Positions 18,741-26,656 of a stretch of 64,000 bases of DNA are shown here, in pieces. The DNA is from Rubricoccus sp963708165 (GTDB taxonomy: Bacteria > Bacteroidota > Rhodothermia > Rhodothermales > Rubricoccaceae). The position numbers and the translations under genes were made by a program. How positions within the stretch are numbered: position 1 is the first letter of the stretch; each line of letters opens with the position of its first letter. The notes under the pieces are model-generated. The model saw only the letters and a program-made list of their open reading frames with translations. It was not told where the DNA came from and did not search any database. The DNA lies in the NCBI GenBank assembly GCA_963708165.1, contig OY970187.1:3348001-3412000 (forward strand). The letters are read 5' to 3'.

Positions 18741-19508
18741 TGTCCTCGTCCCTCGCCTCCGGTCAGTCCGGGCGCGATCACTACGCCGACCTGTACCGCA
18801 CCGATGGCGAGCGAGAGGCCGAGTGGCTCCGCCGCACGGCGCCGCAAAAGGCCGAGGCGGTCCGCGCGCTTCTGGCGCCAGAGGCCCTCGCGCCCACCTC
18901 GGTGCTGGAGATCGGGGCGGGCACCGGCGCGGTGATCGGCGCACTGCGGCGCCTCGGGATCGGGCGCGAGCATTACGCGGTCGACTTCTCGCCAGAGGCG
19001 GTCGCGGTTCTAGAGCGGCACCATCCCGGCATTCGGGCAGCGGTGGCGGACATCACGACCACGCCCGATCCATTCGGCACCGGCGCCTACGACCTCGGTC
19101 TCGCGAGCCACGTGATCGAGCACCTCGAAGAGCCCGAGCGCTTTCTGCGCGCGCTGCTTTCGGTGCCGCTCGCGCACTTTATCGCCGAGGTGCCGCTCGA
19201 AAACCTGCTGGGCGGACGGGTCAAGGCGAGGCTCAAGGAGCCGGGCGAACAACGCCGCCGGGCACGTCCAGTTTTTCGACAGACGCTCGTTCGTGAGCCT
19301 GCTCGAACGCAGCGGCTGGCGGGTCCAGCATGTCGAGACGTACGCGCCGTCGCTCGATGCCGAGACGCTCGCGTTCGCGTACCGGGATGCGGGCCCGAAA
19401 ACTCGCGCGATCAAATCTCTGACTGAGCGCGCATTGCCGCGTCTGTTGGGCCCCGCCTGGACCTCTCTGTACCACGCGCACTGCGCGGCTCTGTGCGTCA
19501 AGGCGTGA
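18740..19508 (+). CDS. Class I SAM-dependent methyltransferase, frameshifted
   Basis: A Rossmann methyltransferase with motif I VLEIGAGTGAVIGAL (about 52-66), an acidic residue after it in YAVDFSPEA, and the GAYDLGLASHVIEHLEEPERFL segment typical of methyltransferase type 11/ubiE relatives. The start is GTG 18740. The frame breaks near 19245, where KEPG should continue NNAAGHVQFFDRRSF. Dropping one base joins it to the C-terminal part ending at 19508, giving 255 residues. The methyl acceptor is unknown. Confidence 0.82.
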
Positions 19509-19537
19509 GCCTCTGGCGCCAGAGGCGGCTACCTTTG
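19509..19537 (+). promoter_or_regulatory. Repeat palindrome plus -7 box (TACCTTTG)
   Basis: The 18-bp palindrome (19509-19526) ends 3 bp before TACCTTTG (19530-19537), a perfect Bacteroidota -7 consensus match, 20 bp ahead of the small membrane protein gene. No separate -33 element is visible, as the palindrome fills that stretch. Confidence 0.55.
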
Positions 19538-19557
19538 GGCACTACCACCCTTTCAGT

Positions 19558-19782
19558 ATGTCCACGCCCGCTCGAACTCCCCTCACGCCCGCCCGGGCCG
19601 TTGTTCTCTTCGTCATCTACACCGTCGTGTTCGCCATCGGCGGCGGCTTGGCGGCGGGCATCATGGCGTTCGTCTTTGAGGCCATCGCGCGGGACGGCTA
19701 CGACCCCAATGTGTATGCCATCACATTCGGCGTGACCGGCTTTATCGCGTACCGCCTCGCGCGGCGCGTGGCCGAGGGCTAA
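19558..19782 (+). CDS. Small hypothetical membrane protein
   Basis: A 74-residue protein with one long hydrophobic stretch (about 14-40, VVLFVIYTVVFAIGGGLAAGI) and a second, weaker one near 52-66. The short basic N-terminus and the RLARR segment suggest a simple one- or two-pass inner-membrane protein. It has its own promoter candidate. I recognise no family. Confidence 0.6.
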   Translation: MSTPARTPLTPARAVVLFVIYTVVFAIGGGLAAGIMAFVFEAIARDGYDPNVYAITFGVTGFIAYRLARRVAEG

Positions 19783-19876
19783 GCCTCTGGCGTAAGGTCG
19801 CTCGTGACCGCCCGCCAGAGGCTGTGTTAGGGCGCGCGCGAGGCAGGGTCTCTGCGGGGCACTGCACCCCCACCAC

Positions 19877-21430
19877 ATGTTTTCCCGCGTTTGGAGCCGC
19901 GCCGTTCTGGGCGTGGACGCGCTCCCCATCGAGATTGAGACGCACATCGAGCCCAACCTGCCGCGGTGGACGGTCGTCGGGCTCCCGGATGGTGCTGTGC
20001 GCGAGAGCCGAGACCGCATCATCGCGGCGCTGACCAACAGCGATCTGCCGCGGCCCCGTGGCGCGATCACCATCAACCTCGCGCCCGCCGACGTGCGCAA
20101 AGAAGGCTCGGCGTTCGACCTGCCGATGGCGCTCGGGCTTCTGGCGGCCACAGGCCGCAACGGGCCGCTGGTCTCGCCCGAGGTGTTGGACGAACTCGTG
20201 ATCGTCGGTGAGTTATCGCTCGATGGCTCCGTGCGCCCAGTCCGCGGTGTGCTGCCGATGGCGGCCAACGCGGCGGCCTCTGGCGCGCGCGCGATGCTCG
20301 TGCCCAACGAGAACGCCGCCGAGGCGGCGGTGGTGGATGGCTTGGAGGTCTACGCCGTCGGAACGCTGCGCGAGGCCTTCGAGCTATTGACCGAAAAGCA
20401 GGGCCGAGGCACGCCGTTCGTGCGGCAGCCAACGCCGCCCGACGCCAGAGGCCGACGCCTGGACGATTTTTCGGACGTGAAGGGCCAGGAGGGAGTCAAG
20501 CGCGCACTCGAAGTGGCGGCCGCTGGCGGGCACAACGCGCTCATGGTCGGGCCGCCGGGCTCGGGCAAGACGATGCTCGCGAGGCGGCTATCGGGCATTT
20601 TGCCGCCACTGACAAACTCCGAGGCTCTGGAGACAACCAAGATCCACTCCGTTGGTGGCAAGCTAAATGCCGCGACGCGCACTGGGCTCGTAACCGAGCG
20701 TCCGTTTCGTTCGCCGCACCACACGATCTCGAACGCGGGACTGTGCGGTGGCGGCTCCAACCCGATGCCGGGCGAAATATCGCTCGCACACCACGGCGTG
20801 CTGTTCCTGGACGAGTTGCCCGAGTTCGAGCGCTCGGTCTTGGAAGTGCTCCGCCAACCGTTGGAAGAGGGCGCGATCACCATCGCACGCGCCCGCGCTA
20901 CGGTGCATTTCCCCGCCCGCTTTATGCTTCTGGCGAGCATGAATCCGTGCCCGTGCGGACACGCAGGCGACCCGCACAAAGCCTGCGTCTGCGCGCCGGG
21001 GCAGGTGCAGCGCTACCTCGCGAAAGTCTCGGGGCCACTCTTGGACCGGATCGACTTGCACGTTGAGGTTACACCCGTTCCGTTCGATGATCTCAACCGC
21101 GACCGCCCGGCCGAGCCCAGCGAGAAGGTGCGCGAACGCGTGGTGGCGGCGCGCCAGAGGCAGGCGGAACGTTTCGAGGGCACGCCCGCACACTGCAACG
21201 CGCAAATGCCCGCCCGCGACGTGCGCCGCTATTGCAAGCCCGACGATGCGGGGCTCGCGCTGCTCAAAGCCGCCATCGAACGCCTCGGCCTCTCGGCCCG
21301 CGCGCACGACCGCGTGCTCAAAGTCTCCCGCACCATCGCCGACCTCGACGGGGCCTCTGGCGTCGGCGCGCAGCACGTGGCAGAGGCGGTGCAGTACCGC
21401 TCGCTGGACCGCAGCGGCTGGGGCATGTGA
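19877..21430 (+). CDS. comM: YifB/ComM-family Mg-chelatase-like AAA+ ATPase
   Basis: A 517-residue protein of full family length. An N-terminal Lon-protease-like (ChlI) domain (about 1-170) precedes the AAA+ core with Walker A GPPGSGKT (225-232), Walker B VLFLDELPEF (308-317), the Mg-chelatase segment MNPCPCGHAGDP and the C-terminal Mg_chelatase_C domain. In Vibrio and Haemophilus, ComM is a branch-migration helicase that helps integrate DNA taken up by transformation, which is relevant to the uptake-sequence hypothesis for the repeat. The gene is widespread, so its presence alone proves nothing. Confidence 0.93.
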   Translation: MFSRVWSRAVLGVDALPIEIETHIEPNLPRWTVVGLPDGAVRESRDRIIAALTNSDLPRPRGAITINLAPADVRKEGSAFDLPMALGLLAATGRNGPLVSPEVLDELVIVGELSLDGSVRPVRGVLPMAANAAASGARAMLVPNENAAEAAVVDGLEVYAVGTLREAFELLTEKQGRGTPFVRQPTPPDARGRRLDDFSDVKGQEGVKRALEVAAAGGHNALMVGPPGSGKTMLARRLSGILPPLTNSEALETTKIHSVGGKLNAATRTGLVTERPFRSPHHTISNAGLCGGGSNPMPGEISLAHHGVLFLDELPEFERSVLEVLRQPLEEGAITIARARATVHFPARFMLLASMNPCPCGHAGDPHKACVCAPGQVQRYLAKVSGPLLDRIDLHVEVTPVPFDDLNRDRPAEPSEKVRERVVAARQRQAERFEGTPAHCNAQMPARDVRRYCKPDDAGLALLKAAIERLGLSARAHDRVLKVSRTIADLDGASGVGAQHVAEAVQYRSLDRSGWGM

Positions 21431-21480
21431 GCCCAGCGCCTGGACTGGAACCCGTTCGCGCCAGAGGCTCAGCGTCGGCT

Positions 21481-21894
21481 CTACTCGCCAGAGGCGCCGG
21501 AGCCAGGGTTCGTCGCGACCGACACTCGCATGTCCAGCTCGGCTGCGGCGCCCGCGACCGCCGCGAGCGTGCCGATCTGAGCCTCTGTATCCGCATAGAC
21601 CGCGATGGCGTCGCGCTCGCCCCGGACAGAGGAGAGAAGCGCCGTGAGGCTGTCGGCGGTGGTCGGCACCTCGTCCACGAACAGGCTGCCATCAGGGAGG
21701 ATGGAGACGGCGACGTACTGCGCCTCCAGAGGCGTCGCGCTGGCTGTATCGGGCAGGTTGACTTCGATTCCGCGCTGCGTCACAAACGAGGATGTGAGCA
21801 GAAAGAAGATCAGCAGCAGCAGCACGATGTCGGTGAGCGACGCGAGGCTGAACGCGGTCAGCGGCTTGCGTCCCGACGAGAAATTGAGCGGCAT
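21481..21894 (-). CDS. ExbD/TolR-family biopolymer transport protein
   Basis: A 137-residue protein with one N-terminal membrane helix (LTDIVLLLLIFFLLTSSFVT) containing the conserved Asp that lines the proton path. It is followed by a periplasmic domain starting GIEVNLPDT. The ATG at 21894 is preferred to an upstream extension that is repeat-encoded (ASGARG). It is the last gene of a five-gene operon with ExbB/TolQ. The C-terminus ends NPGSGASGE, also repeat-derived. Confidence 0.9.
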   Translation of the reverse strand: MPLNFSSGRKPLTAFSLASLTDIVLLLLIFFLLTSSFVTQRGIEVNLPDTASATPLEAQYVAVSILPDGSLFVDEVPTTADSLTALLSSVRGERDAIAVYADTEAQIGTLAAVAGAAAELDMRVSVATNPGSGASGE

Positions 21895-21958
21895 GGCGGT
21901 GGCCTCTGGCGAGGAGCCTCGGGCGCCAGAGGCCCAGGCCCCTCGCACCGAGAGAGAG

Positions 21959-22690
21959 CTAGGCGGGGAGAGGCGCGCGGCGGCGTTCGCCCGCGGGCGT
22001 CTGCAGGATGTCGAGGAAGTCGGTCGAAGCCGTTTCCAGGTCGTTGATCGTGCGGTTGATGCGGCTCACGAGGAAGTTGTAGGCGAACAGCGTGGCGACA
22101 CCCACCGCGAGGCCTGCGGCTGTCGTCACGAGGGCTTCCCAGATGCCTCCCGCCAGAAGCGCCGGGTTGACCAGTCCCTCGTATTCCTGAAGCTGCTGGA
22201 ACGCTCCGATCATGCCCACGACCGTGCCCAAAAAGCCCAGCATGGGCGCAATCGCGGCAGTGGAGGCGAGGAGGTCCATGCGCTTCTCCAACTCGTACGT
22301 CTCGCGGCGCCCCGCTTCCTCGACAGCGTCCTTGATCTCGCCGATGGGCCGCCCGACACGCTCCAGACCGCGCTGAACGATGCGGGCCGCTGGCGTCTCC
22401 TGCGCGCGGCAGTAGCCGATCGCGCCCGAGAGGTCGCCGGCCTCGACGTAGTCGGCGACTGTGCGGGTAAGCTTCTCCGGGTTGCCCTTGGCGCGGCTGA
22501 GCGCCCGCATCCGCTCCACGAAGAGGAACAGCGCGAGAACAGACAGCAGCGCGATGGGAATCATCGTCCAGCCGCCCTTCCAGAGAAGGTCGAGAAAGGA
22601 GAGCGCTTCGGGCTCCGCCGCCAGAGGCACGAGGGCGTCGGTGGGCAGCGTATCCGCTACGGCCGTTTGGAAAGCGAGAAGGAGGGGCAT
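21959..22690 (-). CDS. MotA/TolQ/ExbB proton-channel family protein
   Basis: A 243-residue inner-membrane protein with three predicted helices: about 35-55, then two in the conserved block AAIAPMLGFLGTVVGMIGAF and LVTTAAGLAVGVATLFAYN. It forms the proton-motive-force stator with ExbD and energises envelope machines (Ton or Tol type). The ATG at 22690 begins the hydrophobic N-terminus. It lies 64 bp upstream of the ExbD gene and 11 bp after the SPOR gene, clearly one transcript. Confidence 0.92.
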   Translation of the reverse strand: MPLLLAFQTAVADTLPTDALVPLAAEPEALSFLDLLWKGGWTMIPIALLSVLALFLFVERMRALSRAKGNPEKLTRTVADYVEAGDLSGAIGYCRAQETPAARIVQRGLERVGRPIGEIKDAVEEAGRRETYELEKRMDLLASTAAIAPMLGFLGTVVGMIGAFQQLQEYEGLVNPALLAGGIWEALVTTAAGLAVGVATLFAYNFLVSRINRTINDLETASTDFLDILQTPAGERRRAPLPA

Positions 22691-22701
22691 GGGCGCGCCG
22701 G

Positions 22702-24887
22702 CTAGAGGTCGGCGAGGTTGAGAGTCCAAATGTCGTCGCGGGCTTTAACGTCGGCAGGGAGCCGTTCGCGTACGAGAAGTGCGTTGGCCTGCGTGTCGAA
22801 CTGCCCGATGGCGACGCGGTACATCGTGCGGCCGCCAGGCGTGCTTTGAATCACGCGGGCTCGGAAGCCCGCCTGCCGGTATCGCGCGGCGAGCTGGTCT
22901 GCCTCTTCGAGGCTTGAGACCGAGGTCACGACCCACGTGTAGGCGCGGGCGCCGAGTTGAATTGCCTCTGTTCCGGCCAGGCTCGATGCGAGTGCGGGAG
23001 GCAGCCCCGACACATCCGGCGCCTGAATCGCACGACGCGGCGCAGCAGCGGACGCAGCCGCGGCAGGCCTGCGAGAAGCCTCTGGCGTCGTCGCGCGCTC
23101 CGAGGGCGTCGGTGCGGGCGCATCGACGGGATCTGTCGCAGGCATACCGGAAACCTCTGTGTCGAGATCGTCCGGCCCCGCGGAAGCGTTGAGGGCAGCC
23201 GTCAGGGAGTCGATCTCCGCGTCGCTCATCAGCCCAGCTGTGAGCAGCGAGTCGTCCTCGGCAGACGCCTCTGGCGCCAGAGGCGTGGGCTCGATAGCGG
23301 TCGTGGCCGGGCGCTGGTCTGACCCGTCGTTCTCGCGAGGCCACAGGAAGAACGCCGTTACGGCTAGAGCCACGACGCCTGCCAGCAGAAGCCACGGCAG
23401 GAGCGACGAGCCACGCTCGGGTGCGCTGGCATATGCAGGAGGCTCCTCGTACGCTGTCCATCCCTCTTTGGTGGCATCCTCGCGCTGCTTTGCCGTTCCA
23501 GACGCCACGCTCGCCGCGGCGTCGGAGCTCCAGTCGAGCGCAGGGGAAGATGGTGGCCGAGCCGGAAGCGGTGTCCCCGCTGTAATGGCGGGCGGAGCGA
23601 TGGGAGCCGGGGAGCGATGGGAGCCGGCGGAGGGCCGGCTGCTGGCGCCGGTGTAGTGCCGGAGAGAGGACCGACCTCGGTCGTAAACAGGCTGTCGACC
23701 GGGATGTGCTCGGGGGCGCTGTCGTCCGCGTCAGCCTCTGGCGGCACGCCGAGGTCCCGAGCGCCGAGGTCTTGGGCGCCGAGATCGCCAGAGGCCATCA
23801 CCGGCTCTACGCTGATGAGGTCGTCGTCCTCGATTGTCGATCCGAGAAGGTCTGAAGCCACGGGCGTGCCGGTTTCCCAGATTCCGGCCAGCAGGTCGTC
23901 CACGGCGGAGTCGGGGTCCAGGTTAGAGTCGCCGGGAACGTCGTGGGACGCTTCGGGGACCACCTCTGCGCGTTCGTCGGCGGGCAGGTCTGCGTGCGCA
24001 GGCAGCGAGAAGAGGCTGTCGGGCTCGGGAGTGGGCGCCTCGACCAAATCCTGGACCTCTGTATCGTCTGCCTCGCCAGAGGCCTCTGGCGCCTCGAAGA
24101 CGTACGGTTCGTCGCCCATGGGGCCGATGTCGACCTCGAAGGGGAGGGACGCGGCGACGGGCATGATGACCGCGTCGCTGGCGTCTGGCTCTGCGGGCGT
24201 GTCGGATGGGGCGTCTACGTCGTCAGAGGTGTCGGGCGCGCTTTCGTTCGTCAGGTCCTCGGCGGCCTCTGGCGCGGCGGCCTCTGGCGCGGCGGCCTCT
24301 GGCGCGGCGGCCTCTGGCGCGGCGGCCTCTGGCGCGGCGGCCTCTGGCGCGGCGGCCTCTGGCGCGGCGGCCTCTGGCGCGGCGGCCTCTGGCGCGGCGG
24401 CCTCTGGCGCGGCGGCCTCCTGTGGCTCCTCGTCTGCAACGCCAGAGGCCTCCTGGCCTGTGCCGACACTTGTCAGACCTTCGAACGATGCGTTGATGGT
24501 GGCCAGAAGCGACGGATCAGCGCCGAAGAGAATACCGCGATCCGTGCGACGCACCACGCCGACGCCGTCGAGCGGGACCTCGCCGCGCGCCGAAAGCAGC
24601 GCTTCGAGTTGGTCGACGTGCGTCTTGAGCGCTGCGCGGCCTTGCGCAACGGGAAGTCCTAGCTGGCGCGCCAAGGCAAGCGCGAGCGGATCCGAGTCTT
24701 GCGTCGCGCCGAGGACGAGCCGGAGCGACTCGCGCGGAGGCTGGAGGGTCTTCGACCCGTCCGGGCGGTTTTCGACGCGGGCAGGGAGGTGGACCCGTCG
24801 CAACGTCCCGAATCCGGGAAGCGGAGCGGGCTCCTCCGCGAGGAGACGCTCGCGAATGGCGGCGGCTAAAGCAATCAGCGAGGCCAC
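22702..24887 (-). CDS. HU-CCDC81/SPOR-domain membrane protein, frameshifted by a 17-bp duplication
   Basis: N-terminal domains (about 1-130) resemble the paired HU-CCDC81 domains of Bacteroidota SPOR proteins. A long acidic disordered region follows, including ten AAPEA units (24261-24420) and DLGAQDLGARDLG. Then come a single membrane helix (LLPWLLLAGVVALAVTAFFLW, split for length) and a C-terminal SPOR domain of about 75 residues that should bind denuded peptidoglycan. The two halves are in different frames. A 17-bp perfect tandem duplication (23594-23627) explains the shift, and removing one copy gives 722 residues. The start is GTG 24887. Confidence 0.8.
23594..23627. repeat. 17-bp perfect tandem duplication causing a frameshift
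   Basis: GGAGCGATGGGAGCCGG occurs twice head to tail (23594-23610 and 23611-23627). Deleting one copy restores a single frame through the HU-SPOR gene, so this is either a slippage mutation or an assembly duplication. Confidence 0.95.
24261..24420. repeat. Ten-unit 15-bp tandem array derived from the decamer
   Basis: The unit GCGGCCTCTGGCGCG repeats with a 15-bp period, with CCTCTGGCG at 24266, 24281 and so on to 24401, plus a degenerate eleventh (CCTCCTGTG). It encodes ten AAPEA pentapeptides on the minus strand within the disordered region of the HU-SPOR protein. Confidence 0.97.
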
Positions 24888-24963
24888 AAGGCGCGCAGGC
24901 AGGTTCGGCGTGAAGGTAGAGGCGAACCCGTGCCCAGTGCGGTGTTTCTGAAACAGATGTGTC

Positions 24964-26625
24964 TTACAGCGTTACGCGAAGTCCTCCGCGGATAGCCGTG
25001 CCGGGCAGGCGAAAGCCCGGCCACTCTTCGACCGGTCCCGCGAGTCGATCTGCCTGCACCACAGCGGAGAGGAACGACGTGATGTCGAACCTCGCGTCCG
25101 CAGAGATGACACCGTATGCATTCGCCGTCGTCCGGTCTGCGCGGTCTGCTGGGCGCTCGGCCACGCGGTACGCCGTCAGGGCGATGCGGCCACGCGAGAA
25201 CGGGACCTGAACGCCTGCGCGGACTGTGTTGGGTGCGAAGAACGGAATCACGTTCACGCCGCCGCTCCCGCTGATGCGGGACTCGCGCAGGGTCGCGCCG
25301 ACCTCAAGCGAGACGCCCGAGCGCGACACGATGGTCGCCTCCGCCGTTACGCCCTGTATCTCGACACCTTCGTAGCCCTCGACGAAAAGCCCGTCACCAG
25401 ATTTGTCAAACACGAGCCACGTCGGCGCCTCGGTGTAGTGCGCGAAGCCGCGAAGCCGCACCGGGCCATTGGTGATCTCGGCGCCCGCGCGGGCGTTGAT
25501 CCGCAGAAGGTCGGGCGCGAGGACGGGCTCGGCGGTGGCGAACGGGTTGGTCTGGAAGTGGTCGCCCAGTCCGCGCGTGACCAGCATCGGGTCGTTGGAG
25601 GCAAAGAGGCGGAGCCCGGTGCCCAAGGGAACCGAGAGGTCCACGACGGGCGAAACCGCCGTTCCGTAGCCGTCGCCCGCGCCAGAGGCCACGTCGAACG
25701 CCAGGCCTCTGGCGCCGATCGCGAGCTGCGCACCGCCGTCGCGGCCGAGCAGAAGAGCCGCGCCCGCCGCGCCGTACTGCACATCCTGTCCCAGGCCGCC
25801 ATCGAGACCGATGACGCCGCCAGAGGCCTCGACGCGCACGCGCCGGAGCAGCGTGAGCTCGCCTCTGGCGTCGACCTGGCCCGCGCTCTGATCGGGGCCG
25901 ATGCCCGACATCAGGCTCGCGTTCTCAGGCTGAAGGCGGTCGGCAGAGTAGCGTGCTTCGAGGGTGAACGGCGTCGCGCCCATGCCATGCAGGCCCAAAC
26001 CGCCCTCAAACCGTGAGAGGCGGCGCAGCGGCGTGGAGGTCAGGTTCTGGCGCTCGCGGATGCCGGGCAGGCCGTAGCGGTCGACCAAGCCGCGGCCGAA
26101 CAGCTCGAACTGAACCGTTCCGCCGGTTCTGAGGCTGGCCTCAGCGCGGAGCCGGTCGAAGCTAATCTCGTCGGCGTCGTCTGGAGAGCCCAGGCCGTCA
26201 TAGTCCACGTCCGCTAAGAGTTGGCCCGAGGCGACGGGAATGGCGAGGTCGAAACGGCCCGTTCGCGCATCCTCGTTGCCGTACGTGGCCTCGACGCGCA
26301 GGCGCTCGGCCCTCAGAATGTTGTCCGTCGGCTCGGTTGGCGGCGCGAGCACGATCCGGGGCAGCGCGTCCAGGCTGGGGTCGTAGGCGGCCGTCACCGC
26401 GGCGCGATCGGCCGGGACGACGTAGGTGCGCGGCGGCGGCCCAAAGCCAGACAGCGGCTGGCGCTCGATCTGCGGCAGTGCCACGCGAACATCGCCGCGA
26501 ATCTCGAACTCGCGCGGCGTGAGGCTGGGCACGCGCGGATCGGGGTCCTGCGTGGGGACCTGGGCCGCGGCACCCGTAGCGGCGCAGAGGAGAAAGGCGA
26601 GAGCGAGACGAGACGAGACGACCAT
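24964..26625 (-). CDS. Outer-membrane beta-barrel protein (TonB-receptor-like), envelope operon
   Basis: A 553-residue secreted protein. The signal peptide begins MVVSSRLALAFLL and is cleaved after GAAAQ. The rest is made of alternating hydrophobic strands with short Gly/Asp turns (for example VRVEASGGVIGL, LRLFASNDPML) and ends in a terminal strand LRVTL, as expected for an outer-membrane barrel. It lacks a plug domain. The ATG at 26625 was chosen at the signal peptide; earlier codons would overlap the TPR gene. Its place between a TPR protein and SPOR/ExbBD suggests a part of an energised envelope complex. Confidence 0.75.
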   Translation of the reverse strand: MVVSSRLALAFLLCAATGAAAQVPTQDPDPRVPSLTPREFEIRGDVRVALPQIERQPLSGFGPPPRTYVVPADRAAVTAAYDPSLDALPRIVLAPPTEPTDNILRAERLRVEATYGNEDARTGRFDLAIPVASGQLLADVDYDGLGSPDDADEISFDRLRAEASLRTGGTVQFELFGRGLVDRYGLPGIRERQNLTSTPLRRLSRFEGGLGLHGMGATPFTLEARYSADRLQPENASLMSGIGPDQSAGQVDARGELTLLRRVRVEASGGVIGLDGGLGQDVQYGAAGAALLLGRDGGAQLAIGARGLAFDVASGAGDGYGTAVSPVVDLSVPLGTGLRLFASNDPMLVTRGLGDHFQTNPFATAEPVLAPDLLRINARAGAEITNGPVRLRGFAHYTEAPTWLVFDKSGDGLFVEGYEGVEIQGVTAEATIVSRSGVSLEVGATLRESRISGSGGVNVIPFFAPNTVRAGVQVPFSRGRIALTAYRVAERPADRADRTTANAYGVISADARFDITSFLSAVVQADRLAGPVEEWPGFRLPGTAIRGGLRVTL

Positions 26626-26656
26626 GAGAGAAGGGCGGAGAGGTTCGCGGTCGGGG

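Noticed and set aside
24261..24420. 15-bp tandem units resembling a CRISPR or minisatellite array
   Set aside because: There are no unique spacers and no cas genes; the units encode AAPEA in frame, so it is a coding tandem repeat.
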